Shown here piece after piece: positions 33,720 through 46,409 of a stretch of 64,000 nucleotides of DNA. The stretch covers positions 71,628,412 to 71,692,411 of the forward strand of contig CM043963.1 of the NCBI GenBank assembly GCA_014529385.2. The letters are read 5' to 3'. Numbering within the stretch: the stretch's first letter is position 1; each line of letters starts with the position of its first letter. The position numbers and the translations under genes were made by a program. This stretch comes from Adiantum capillus-veneris. Its lineage: Eukaryota; Streptophyta; Polypodiopsida; Polypodiales; Pteridaceae. The notes beneath the pieces are model-generated. The model was not told where the DNA came from and did no database searches. It saw only the letters and a list, made by a program, of their open reading frames with translations.

Positions 33720-34397
33720 CCAAATGTGAATCCATTGTTTACTTTAAAATAACAATCTACATTTCAAAATATTCACATAGATTTTATATACCTTTTATAT
33801 TTATAATAAAACTCATAAAATTTCCAGCAAAATCATTTTAATAGAATCTAATTGTCAACTTTTTTACAGAAACAAAGTCCCCCTAAAAATAAACAACTCC
33901 AAAAAATAAAAGTTACAGTTTTATTTATAAATTACAATGTATAATAAATAAAAATGTATATATTGGACAAACAAATAATCTAAAAAGAAGGATCTGGCAA
34001 GATAAAAAACAACCCACTAAATTGATGATAACTGACATTAATAGATACAACTTGTTCCACAAAAAGTTCACGATCAAAATTACAGATTCAACAACAATAA
34101 AGGAAAAACAAAATCACTTAGAAGCTCTTTATATTAAGAAATTTAGATCAATTACTCAAAATGAATACACTGTTTTTTCGAGAAATATTCCTTCTTCTTT
34201 TAACAAATATTGTTATCTAAAACAAGGTGAAAATTCACTATGGTCTACATAAGGCTATTGAGAAGAGTTTCATAATGACTAGTATGTGACCCGTGCGTTG
34301 CTGCGGCCAAGAAAATCATGGCAATTGGATCTTTCTCTCTCTCACACACACACATACACACACATAAACACACACACGGAATCATATATAGGTAGGG

Positions 34398-34431
<34 letters not shown>

Positions 34432-34658
34432 GTATGTTTGTATGCTTGTCCACGTGTGTGGAGAATAGAACTATAGTCCTTGGAATCACTCTAGCAAGAT
34501 AGCAATGTGTAGCTATGTCTTATGTTGCTTTTTCTCTCTCTCATATTAGATCTTGAGATCAAGATTCATGGAGTAGATCTCTACTATCTCTTTTTCCACC
34601 TTCTTTTCCCCCTTTCCTGATTTTTTTGAGTTGAGGACTTGTCAGATAGCTCTCTCTT

Positions 34659-34703
<45 letters not shown>

Positions 34704-34985
34704 GACCACATGGAGTGTTTTTAGCCAAACAATTGCGAGCGACTCAACATCCTTCATAATAAATTCAAACTACCCTACTCATCAACCAACAACATTGTAC
34801 CAGATTTCTATCAACTTGCTTTTGTTGCGCCATGCTATCAAAACCATGACTCGCCAATAGACAGCCTTTTCATGATCCTCTATTGGTTGAAGCAAGATAG
34901 GTTTTGATTGGTGCCACACTCCAATGTCACTTTTGAAAGGCTACCACGTTACGAAGGGAACTCTCTCTCTCTGTCTCTCTGTCTC
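33718..34985. repeat. 1.27 kb tandem duplication, copy 2
   Basis: Second copy of 32400-33717, from ACCCAAATGTGAATCC to the CTCT/TA tract near 34985. Its frame 34022-34252 corresponds to 32689-32967. Microsatellite lengths differ between copies. Confidence 0.9.
34279..34307 (-). mobile_element. Helitron-like 3' terminus, copy 2
   Basis: Same hairpin plus CTAG as at 32976 with one base changed in the stem (GCACGGG instead of GCGCGGG, minus strand). The CTAG is followed by T, as expected for insertion between A and T. Confidence 0.5.
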
Positions 34986-34990
34986 TCTCT

Positions 34991-35044
<54 letters not shown>

Positions 35045-35100
35045 TAAACTGACTTGTCGCTCAATATATTTTGTATGCCTCCAAATGATGCCACAAGCAT

Positions 35101-35198
<98 letters not shown>

Positions 35199-35200
35199 TA
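34970..35200. repeat. (TA)n, (CT)n and (CA)n microsatellite cluster
   Basis: A TA tract at about 34994-35042, a CT tract at about 35107-35150 and a CA tract at about 35151-35190. Confidence 0.97.
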
Positions 35201-35555
35201 TGCTTTGAGATAGATGTAAAATCTCTACAACTTCTTCAAATATGTGCATTTGAAGTAGTCGAAAGCAATGGCTCTTAGATGATAAAACAACACTGCTAGC
35301 TACAAAAGAAGGCCAAATGCTAGGATGCTACATCTTTGTATCCCCAATTAAGGTTCTTTTGTATTTACCATTGCATGAAAAGGACCCATTTTGACTTTTT
35401 GCTTCAAGTTGCATCACCACCATAACATGTAGATAAATATCTCTCGGCACGTTGGCCCCCACAGTACTCTTATGTACAGGAAAGTGCCATCATTGATGAT
35501 AGGATGATGGGATAGTGCATGGAGAAGAATACACCCCCCAAGTTTGGATAGGTGA

Positions 35556-37255
<1,700 letters not shown>

Positions 37256-37256
<1 letters not shown>

Positions 37257-37463
37257 TACATGCGTGCAGCTATTGAGCTTTGAGCACTAAGGTTGGAGAT
37301 TATTTACGACATGGAAGGTTCGTGAAAGCCTACAAAGGGAGGTTCATTAGGGCATGGTCTCACGAAGTTTAGTTGTCTATAAGCCTTGACAGTGTTAACT
37401 AAGTCAGACACGACAATTCAAAATGTCACAGGGAGCAGCAAGTAGTGAACGTGTGGTGCAAAC

Positions 37464-37506
<43 letters not shown>

Positions 37507-39260
37507 GGCAAAAAACGGGCATAGTAAGTCGGTGAAATATTACATGCTAGCAAAAATTGTCGATTGATGCAATGGGCAACTAAGCCTCACGTGACCATAG
37601 CTTTAAATAACACATGGAGGGAAGTTCTTTATGGCTTTCAAAATGCAAAGTAAAGCTACATTCAACTAGTTTTAGAAAGCAAAAGTAGTCACGGGTCACC
37701 CTTGAAAGTTGAGGGATGAAGTGAAATTCCATGGGCTTCCCAATGACTAAAAATATCATAAATACATATAGAGTACATTATTTACATTTCTAGGACTCAA
37801 AGTCACTAATTTTTGGCCAAGAAGGCCATAGGGAAGTGGTAGAGAAAAACGTGCAATTCTTTCACTATCAAATGGTCACCCTCACATTAACTTTTCTAGG
37901 TGACTTTTCAAGTCATTTCATGCCTTACTATATTCATTTGAATATTTTCATTATGAAAATGAGCATGTGTGTGTCTCTCTCTCTCTCATCTCTCTCCATT
38001 AAAGTGTTCAAGAAATATAATTTTTTTCAGACATATAAAACTCATTTTCTTAAATTTGTTAAGAGGAATTTTTAACATTTTGATTTATTTTTCAAGTTTT
38101 ATATTATTTCCTCTATTTTGGGGCAAAAAATCTCCTTTTTCCCTTACTCTCAATTGACATTTTTTAAATTGAAAACTGTACAATATTAAGCTGAGATACA
38201 TTTTTCATAAACACAAGGTCCATTAACAAGTCAAATGTGTTCTAATAATCATTTATTAGTGGAAAAAATAATGCCTTCTTGAGGCCATCGTGAAGTCTTC
38301 ACCTTGTTCTACTTTATACTTCTAGGAGTGAGAAGTCTTTCCATTTCCTACCTTTTACTTTTGCATTTCTTAAGGGATCCTTTGAAATGCACGAGAGTGT
38401 GACAAGTGGATGCCTTCTCCTTTCTTTAAAACTTTTTAAGGTGCTTCATATATAGTAAGTATATAGAAGGAGTCTTTGTGAGAGGAAAGAATAGAAAGTG
38501 ACACTAGTAGTTGAAAACATGTGGTATCACAATAAAAGATTATGTTTTTTGAAAAAAAACGTATGACAACAACCAACCATATAATTTATAATATATTACA
38601 AAACATAGAAAATAATGTTTGGCACAATACTCAATGCCCCCTCTTTAAAGAGAGGTACACAAATGTCAACACCTTACCCTCTTACAAGTGCTTAAAAGAA
38701 ATAATCTATACTCTTTATAATGCAGCTTAAAATTTTCAAGGAAGGAGAGGACTTGGAAGCTTAAAATTTTCAAGGAGAGGACATCCAAGTGTCACTCTCT
38801 CGTCCATTTCAAAAAACACCTTACAAAACATCTAATCTAAAATGTAAAAGTAAAGGATAAAATTGTAAGAAATGTTAGCCTTTGAAGAATGTAAGAATTG
38901 ACAAGCTTTTTCAAATGTAAAATCAAAAGACTTTCTATTCTACATAAAATAAATGTTGAAGTTTGATTCTAAATAACAAAAAGGTGATAACTTTAGTGGA
39001 AGCTTTGTTACTTAATGCGAATTTAGTTTTTAAAGATATAACCAAAAAGAAGAATTTTAGTGATTTTTGAAGATATATTTGGCTTTATCTTTTCGAGGGG
39101 ATTTTTTCAAGATCAATTTGATATGTTTTAGAAAATTGTGAAAGTATGTATTTCTTTAAAGAGCTTGAAAAAAAGAAAAAAGCTCGCCTAAGGTCGACTT
39201 AGGGCTATCTCACTTTGAGGACATGCATGGCATGCAAATATAGGGGTCATTATCCACATT
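37256..39260. other. AT-rich stretch, no gene recognised
   Basis: A (GA)n tract at 37467-37498 and a near-duplicate GCTTAAAATTTTCAAGGA at 38726 and 38759 are the only structures noted. No frame has a recognisable domain. Confidence 0.5.
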
Positions 39261-39270
39261 ATTGACCATG

Positions 39271-39271
<1 letters not shown>

Positions 39272-39317
<46 letters not shown>

Positions 39318-39346
39318 CGCATTGCTTATGTGTGTGTGTGTGTGTG

Positions 39347-39385
<39 letters not shown>

Positions 39386-39395
39386 ATCACATTGC
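39272..39395. repeat. (GA)n and (GT)n microsatellites
   Basis: GA tracts at 39272-39311 and 39350-39382, with a GT tract at about 39330-39347. Confidence 0.95.
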
Positions 39396-39500
39396 ATGTG
39401 TGCATACACATGTATTGCACACAGGCAATACATGTGTGCATACACATGTATTGCACACAGGCAATACATGTGTGCATACACATATATTGCACACATGTAC
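39396..39500. repeat. Three tandem copies of a 36 bp palindromic unit
   Basis: Each unit contains ATGTGTGCATACACATGTAT and GCACACAGGCAATAC. It holds two nested inverted repeats, ATGTGTGCATACACAT and GTATTGC-N6-GCAATAC, so the array could extrude cruciforms. Confidence 0.9.
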
Positions 39501-39639
39501 ATCTATGAGGGGGAGAGAGAGAAAAAAAGATTTTACTGTTGAGCTCACACACTTTTCAAATTTTCAAGATATTATTTTTTGGCATTAGTGTATTTTTTAA
39601 AGGATAGCTAAAGTTTTTCACCTGTAGAAAATAGACTAA

Positions 39640-40918
39640 ATGCCCGACAAAGACCAACCCTCACATTAACACCCTAAATCGGTAGAGAGATTTCCCAGTT
39701 GCCGAACTTTTTACCAATTCTTGGATATTTTGTTCTTTTTATTTGTAAGAGTTAACATGCATTAGGAGATTTCGGAGATCTTTTGAAGGGCCTTTTAGAA
39801 GAGAGAGGAAAAAGCGCTCCTCCAATGAAAGAAGAGCCAATGTTATATAGAAAAATAGATTGATATTAAGAAAAATATAAAAAAGGTGTCAGTGGTACTT
39901 GAAAACGGTCGCCTTTTCATTTAGTGCGAATGTCTTTTTCATGAGATAGGCGACGCTCATTTAATATGTCTTTCATCATCATTGAAATTTTAAAAAATCA
40001 CCAAAATATCAATTGGTGTTGAAATTTCAAGCTTTTGACACCGCCAATGCGTCCAAAACGTCCAAAAATCTTAAAAATGCTTATGTACTTGTCTCAATCT
40101 GACACCCGGAGAGGGAGAAATCGCTAAAAAGCCCCTACAAAGGGGATTTTGGATCATGGCGCACAAGGGACCATTTGTAGAATTTTAGATGACCCTCTAC
40201 GTGCCATGATCCAACTTTTAAATTTTTTGCCTCGCATGCAGAGGGCCATTTGGAATTTTCCAGATACCCCCCAGCGCGCCATGAGGCAAAATCTCCTTTC
40301 TAGGGATATTTTGACAATTTCTCCCTCTCTAGGTGTCAGATTGAGGCAAGTAGATAGATGTTTAAGTTTTTGGTCATTTTGGACGCATTGATGGTGTCAA
40401 AAACTTTAAATTCTAACACCAACTGATAATTTTGTGATTTTTTTAATTTCAATGATGACGAAAGCTATATTGAATGAGCATCGTGTACTTCATGAAAACG
40501 ACACACACATTGAATGAAAAAGTGACAGTTTTCAAAGATTTTTGAAAAGTTAGGTTCACTTTTGAGAGTATCCAGTTTTTTTTTTGGACTTACGCAACAA
40601 GTGCAAGTATATTTTAAGAACATTTTCTAAAGAGAGAAATAGAATTTCTTAGAAGGCCTCAGAAATGACCTCCGAAATCTCCTAATGTGGGCCATGCTAA
40701 AAAATTGATAAATTCCTTAATTTTTGGCAAGCAAGGGTGCCAATCTAAAATCAACGAGAGAGAACACCCCAAATGGGTAGAAAGATTTCCCAGTTGATGG
40801 ACCTCTTACCAATTCTTGGATATTTTGTTCTTTTTATTTTTAAGAGTTAACATGTGGGCCATGCTTAAAAATCTATAAATTCCTTTAATTTTGGCAGGCA
40901 AGGGTGCCAATCTAAAAT

Positions 40919-40925
<7 letters not shown>
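39640..40925 (+). repeat. Tandem duplication of about 170 bp, one copy split by a MITE
   Basis: The unit runs from AGATTTCCCAGTTG through TTGGATATTTTGTTCTTTTT, GAGTTAACATG and TGGGCCATGCT to GGGTGCCAATCTAAAATCAA. The left copy (about 39690-39759 plus 40688-40760) is interrupted by the MITE; the right copy (about 40780-40920) is not. Confidence 0.85.
39760..40687. mobile_element. 928 bp fold-back MITE with element 1-type termini
   Basis: Ends CATTAGGAGATTTCGGAGAT (left) and CATTAGGAGATTTCGGAGGT (right, minus strand). The right end continues into CCTTCTAAGAAA, as in element 1. Almost the whole length folds: about 350 bases on each side are complementary. For example, TTCATTTAGTGCGAATGTC pairs with the stretch near 40500, and CAATGCGTCCAAAA with TTTTGGACGCATTG near 40378. 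The centre (40140-40320) has smaller hairpins. It has no coding capacity. The shared termini suggest mobilisation by an element 1-type transposase. An RNA across it would be a long hairpin and a possible small-RNA source. Confidence 0.85.
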
Positions 40926-40965
<40 letters not shown>

Positions 40966-40985
40966 GGGGAGAGAGAGAGAGAGAG
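40921..40985. repeat. (GA)n microsatellite
   Basis: GA tract with a GGGGGG interruption, at the end of the right duplication copy. Confidence 0.95.
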
Positions 40986-41166
40986 AGGACAATTTTTTAG
41001 TGCCGTATTTAATGTGTTGAAATGCAAAGTCCGACAAATGATGCAGGAGGAGAGAGAAAGTCAGAAAAAATGTTTGCGTGTATGAACAATCTAAAGTGAC
41101 TTTAAAAGTTACAAGACAAGTCTTCAACAAAAGTGAATATCTGTGGGGAGGAGGAGGAGGAGGAGG

Positions 41167-41210
41167 CATTAGGAAGTGAATGGGATAAAGGAGGGCCTCT
41201 TTATTTGGCA
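41167..41210 (+). repeat. Left terminal inverted repeat of element 2
   Basis: Begins CATTAGGAAGTGAATGGGAT. Nearly identical to the left end of element 3 at 21780. Confidence 0.85.
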
Positions 41211-41405
41211 GTTTAGGGGAATGCTTAAATCTTAAGCTAAGTTTGACCAAGCCTAAAAGGGAGGGCAAAAAGGCCTATGCTGAGATTTTTTTTAAAAGCC
41301 ATTTCCATATTTTGAATTTGAAAATAGTTTAATTAGTAACCCAAAAGAGAGGGGGATAAATGAATTTTCAAATGTCTTTTTTCTACCCCTCTTCTCTCTC
41401 TAACA

Positions 41406-41412
41406 TATAAAA
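41406..41412 (+). promoter_or_regulatory. TATA box of element 2
   Basis: TATAAAA followed by CACTCTCTCTCACTTAG, in the same context as 22020-22026. Confidence 0.6.
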
Positions 41413-41519
41413 CACTCTCTCTCACTTAGAACTCATTAAAGGAGGCACTTTTTAGCCCCCTGTCAGAAAAAGCAGTTTTTCACATTCTCTCACTACATTC
41501 TCTCTCTAAAATGTGAGCC

Positions 41520-41521
<2 letters not shown>

Positions 41522-41566
<45 letters not shown>

Positions 41567-41692
41567 CCTCCCCCCCCCCTTTTCTCTCATGTCACTTCCT
41601 CTTTCAATCATTAAGGAACATTCTTGGTTGTCTCTTTCTAAAAAAGCGCAGATCCTCCAAAGTTGCAGATATGTCCTCTCTCCCACTCTCCC

Positions 41693-41749
<57 letters not shown>
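41522..41749. repeat. Two (CT)n tracts in the element 2 leader
   Basis: Tracts at 41522-41563 and 41695-41748 in the presumed 5' leader of the transposase gene. Confidence 0.95.
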
Positions 41750-41750
<1 letters not shown>

Positions 41751-42079
41751 CCCCTCATGCTTCTCCCACTCCAGCTCCAGCTGAGTGCAATGGAAAACTC
41801 CATTACCTCTGTGTGCTGCAGCATTGCTCTCTCCACAGTCATGATCAACAATTAGAATTCAAAGGAGATTGAGTTGCACTCTCTCTCTTTCTTCCCTCCA
41901 CAACATAATCTTTTTCTCTTAACTCTAAGTACTCTCCACTTCTTTTCTCCATAGCCACCTTCACCTGCTTGTAGCAGTCACCATTACACATTCCCTCTAA
42001 TTTGCTTGATTTACTAACACAATGTCCTTCAATCCCCCACCACTGCAAGACATTACTAACAAATCAAAACGATCGATGA

Positions 42080-44660
42080 AACGCTGATTTAGAGCAGGAG
42101 TATGCAACTGTGCGACTTGACACATCTAATCGCAATGCTGGAGACCAGCTACGGAACCATGGATGCAAGGCAATCAACTTATGGGTTGATGGCCATATTT
42201 ACCCTTGTGATCCAATGACCAATGCATCACCACCTTTCCATAATGTCACTCAGACTACTACGATTTATTGGAGATGGGAGAGACGGACTGTTTGGCTACT
42301 GCTGGAGATTACATTCATCTTTTTTCAATGAAAGGGAAGCAAAAAAACATCTATGTGCTGCCTATTCTTCATTGCAAGAGAAGTACGTGAAGACATTCAG
42401 CAAGTGAGAGAGGAAGCCAATGAGAAGACGAAGCAGCTTAATTACTAGATGTCAAAGCTTATTACAAATCAAAAAATGGAGCAAGAGCATCGTCTAGACA
42501 ATTATGTTCAGCTACAACACACTCCATGTAATATGCGCCGGCGAATTGATCATCTCACACACATTCCATTGGGCTATCACATTCGCAAGCACAAGAGACA
42601 TGCAATGTCTATGCTATCTTCAAGTGGTGGAGCTCGAAAGAAACGTATCCGTCAAACTCGGTAGGAATACAAATGCAAGCTTCTAATTTCCTACATTTTT
42701 TGTAGGTTGTTGTAATATTATTTCAATATGTAGGAACTTGGCTCAGACGATGATGGGAATCGAGTCCAATGCTGAAACGATCAGACATACTCTGCTGCAG
42801 CATATCATCAAACCAAAGGAGTTGGTGGAGCTATTGGATGAGCCATCCAATGCTGGCATTGCTAAAGTGTTACGCTAGAAGTATTTCAGTGAGCTGAAGA
42901 ACATTGTTTCACCTTAGGAGATGATGGAGGTGTGTGACAGTGCAAGATAAGTTTCAAGGCCTACGAAGCTTTGTATAGGCTTGTCACACTAGGTCACAGA
43001 GAAAAAGGTTTGTTTAGGTTGCTACCAACGTCTTACAGTGTTAGCGTCGCAAAAAGGTGTGCCAATAATGATGTTGCAAGCTTGTTGTGTGGATTTCAAT
43101 ATGTGGAGGATGTCCTGTCAGAACAAATCTTTTCGTTACAACGAGTTCAATAATGTCTATGTTGACTTGTTGAAGCTCCAGGAGTCAATGATCAGATTTA
43201 TGGGTTGACACAGAAAGAGTGTGATGGCAAAGTTATATTTGTCATGAAGCTTGATGAGTGCCAGATTGTCAAAGGTCAATGGCTCAAAAGGATAAGCGTT
43301 ACGCTTATGAATAGAGCCTTGGTGGGCGTTGATGTTGAGCTAAATGCCAATGAGAAGGGAAACACCTGTTTAGGTGTTCAATCCGAGAAGAATATTTGGT
43401 GGCTGGCAGCTTTTCATCTCCCACATGAGACACATGAGTCTCTCAAATGGTTTTTTAATCACACCCCAATCGTTGACTTCATTCGGCAACAACAAGAAGG
43501 ACAACAATTGCAGGTTTCAGGTCTGGGTACATTCCAAGTGGAGTGGCATTTGGCAGGAGACTTGAAAACTCTCAAGTGTATGTTAGGATGCAAGCAAGGT
43601 GCAATGACCCCTTTCCATGCATTTATTGCTGCCATAGTAAAGTGTCATTAGGAACTGAGGGCAAGGGTAAGGGTAAGGGTGGCAAAGCTACAGTCAACTC
43701 TGCGAAAGGTAAGGGTAAGGGTAAGGGTGGCAAAGCTGCAGTCAATTCTGCGAAAGGTGTGACCACTACACAAATAGTGGGTAAAGCACTCCAACAATGG
43801 TTTCAAGGTATCCTCATTTGTAACCACAGTGTACCCCCTAATCGAGACATGGATGATCCAAATTGGGATCCTATTCTATCAATTCCTCTGATAAATGTGC
43901 ATGTGTGCACTCTTCATGCCCGTCTACGAATTCTTGACAAGTTGATGATGCTCCATATTAATTATGCTTGGAATATGGAGCCTGCAGAAAGAAGGGAAGA
44001 GTGTATCAGAGAACTTGAATCTATTCTATCAAGCGTTGGCCTTCATGGCGGTGCAGTAGAGTTATCAAAGGATAGGAAGGCATCTGGAAGTACACAAGAT
44101 CGTCCTAATAAAATATGTATGGGTGGTAGTAAAGCTAGGCATATGCTTTCAGACTATTCTAACTCTCAAAGTCCAAATGAGTTTCAATTGTGGAAAAAAG
44201 TGTGTGACATTACCACCTACAGAGGTAACGAAGCAGCCCTAGGAATTGAGGATGCTCGTGTATGGCAGTCTGTAGCTGATATTTTTCGTTTGCTTGAAAA
44301 GGAAAATCTAACTTCTGCTGAGATATCCACTTTAAATTTTGTAATCAATAGTTTCACAGCACAAATGGTGGATGCCTGGGGGAGAGACACACATAACACA
44401 TTACATGATGGGTTGAACACTTTGTCTTTGGATTAAAAAAACATCAGTGTTTGAACTAAAGGTTTATATTTGCAGCATATTCTTTTTGCTCATAGCTCAT
44501 TTTTTCTCGACACATTCGGCTCATTGGGCATCTGGAGTAGCCAAGGAATGAAGTGCTCACTGTATTTTAAAAATACATGGAGGTGAGAGGAAAAAGAGCA
44601 ATGCCCTGCACGAAATGTTCAATTAGTTCTACAGAGTTTTAGCGGGAAGAAAGGAAGAAG
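42080..44660 (+). pseudogene. DDE/RNase H-like transposase of element 2, broken
   Basis: Homologous to the element 1 transposase. The N-terminal part (42110-42290) shares NPMTNASP-type text (here DPMTNASPPF). Main pieces are 43205-43651 and 43543-44436. Motifs in order: VMKLDECQIVKGQWLKRI, TLMNRAL, GVQSEKNIWWLAAF and WHLAGDLKTLKCMLGC (second Asp). A frameshift near 43600 precedes the CIYC pair, then come IPLINVHVCTLHARL, VGLHGGAVELSKD and, after an intron, SSQGM. An insertion at 43660-43765 encodes two copies of GKGKGKGGK-A-VNSAK after the CIYC pair. In the last exon (about 44500) the catalytic Glu is lost: the text reads QGMKCSLY where element 1 has QGMEKPHY. Stops near 42877, 42916, 42948 and 43207 also disable it. 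Confidence 0.7.
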
Positions 44661-44969
44661 ACTAGAGTGCAAAGAAGCTTGAAATGCAGAATAGAGAAAG
44701 TGGTTAGCGTGAGGCGATCGCAATCATATCATGCTTCTAGTGCAAAAGATCGATTTCGACGGTGGTTGGCGACAAGGCGACGAAATGGCAGACGTTGGGT
44801 GGAAAATCAATAAATTTTTGACACTAACCATTCCCATATTGAGCTTACATTGTAATGCCACGTGATTTGTTGACGCCCCAATCAGTGGTTTCATGTAACA
44901 AATTTCGACAATTTTGGAGTTATTTTGGATTTTTAATGGTATTATTGAGTTTTTAGTTTTTTTAAAAAA

Positions 44970-46241
44970 ATGAGTACTATACAAGTCAAAACTCACAACT
45001 TGAAGTTCATTTCTTGTTTGCACATTCTAGAAGATTCACTCGAGCACAAACGCACACGCACTCACATCTTGCACCACATGGACGATTCACACGAGCAGGC
45101 TGGCACTACGCACAACAATACCACCACAACCACTCACACCGCAGAAAATCCGTAGCCGGAAATCCATGGCTTCAAATCCACATCTCGACCACAAGTGGAT
45201 AACCCAATGCCCCAGCCTGCTCCAAACACCCAAGAGCCTCCCCAACCATCAAATCCAGATGATCAAAGCAACATGCGACACATATTTGGAGGTCTCAATG
45301 ATTTAACCCATGCCACTCGCACACCTCTTCTAGATCCCCCATCAATTTGACCTCTTCGCAGAGCAACGCAAGAAACAGAAGAGGAATATCGAGGTCCGCT
45401 TCAAAATCCACCGCCATCGCCTCCTGCCACAACCACTAGTGCTCAAGTCACCCCACATATTACGCCACGAAAGTTTCCACCGCGAATCAAAGAAAGAGTA
45501 ATCAAGGTTATACCAGGCAACCCGGTATCTAAAGCAAAAGAGGCCAAGAGGAGTAAAAGACAAAGGGAGAGGGAAAAGAAAGAGGCAACTGAAAAGAAAG
45601 CCCTGGCAGTACAAGAAGAGCACAGAAGGCAGAGAGAGCAAGAGGAAAGGCAGAGAGCTGAGACCGAGAGAGCTCATTTGGCCAACTTACAAGCACGAGC
45701 AGAGACAGAGAAGAAGGCGGCAGAAGATAGAGCTCAAGCCACCCAACAAGCAAAGGCTAGGAGCTCAAAGCCCTCAAAAATCCCTCAGAGAGCGAAGAAA
45801 TGTGCAAAAAGAAAAAGGGACAAGGTGACACCAGAAGAGCAGCAAACCCAAGAGGAGAGGAGGAAAAAATACAAAGATGATCCTCTTCAATGGGCTACGC
45901 AAGTGGCTCCTCCACCACCACCAACAACATAGAAAAAGCGGAGATGGAGGCCAGGCGCTCTGCGTGAGATCAGGAAATACCAAAAGAGCATTGAGCCAAT
46001 CATACCCAAAGCGGCCTTCTCTCGGGTGGTGAGAGAGATGATAGATGAATACAGTGATTCCGTTACAATAATACAACGCGCAGCTTTAGTAGCCTTACTG
46101 GATGCTGCTGAAGACATTTTGGTGTAGCTTTTTCAAGATGGCGTCTCCTGTATGGAGCATGCAAAGCGTGTAACTTTAAAAAATACGGATTTAGCCTTAG
46201 CACTAAATTTAAAAAATGAAGGATGCCTTCATAAGATGTAG
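44970..46241 (+). pseudogene. Histone H3/CENH3-like gene with a long charged tail, inside transposon element 2
   Basis: One reading frame of 424 codons, without frameshift or intron, is broken only by stops at 45153 (TAG), 45348 (TGA), 45930 (TAG) and 46125 (TAG), and ends at TAG 46239. Codons 1-320 encode a Pro/Thr/Asn-rich start, then a Lys/Arg/Glu/Gln-rich stretch (about 45490-45860) likely to form a long helix or coiled coil. From 45933 the text is a histone H3 fold: RRWRPGALREIRKYQKS (alpha-N), AAFSRVVREMIDEY (alpha-1), AALVALLDAAEDILV then LFQDG (alpha-2), HAKRVTLKNTDLALAL (loop 2 and alpha-3). LVALxxAAEDxLV, RVTL and a loop 1 one residue longer than canonical H3 all point to plant CENH3 rather than H3. 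The start could also be the ATG at 45078. It lies between the two transposon genes and has no counterpart in element 1. Confidence 0.85.
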
Positions 46242-46409
46242 TTTATCCCATGTACTCTCTCTTCATGAGATTTGTAATCTTTCTCTATAATATCAACTGG
46301 CGAATTTCTACTATTCCGAGCAATTGTTCAATTTTAATTTGTACATTGTTTTTTAAATGTATTTGAATTGGTGGATATGTTAAATTTAAGTTAACCACTA
46401 TGGCTCCAT

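Noticed and set aside
43660-43765. GGGTAA repeats in the transposase as telomere sequence
   Set aside because: The unit TAAGGG differs from plant TTTAGGG and lies in a coding frame encoding a Gly-Lys repeat.
45342-45677. Minus-strand 111-residue frame opposite the histone-gene tail
   Set aside because: It is the reverse reading of the charged tail; the plus frame continues into a histone fold and the minus frame has no domain.
45153-46127. U-to-C RNA editing or stop-codon readthrough restoring the histone frame
   Set aside because: Fern U-to-C editing acts on organelle transcripts; this is nuclear transposon sequence, so decay is the simpler reading.
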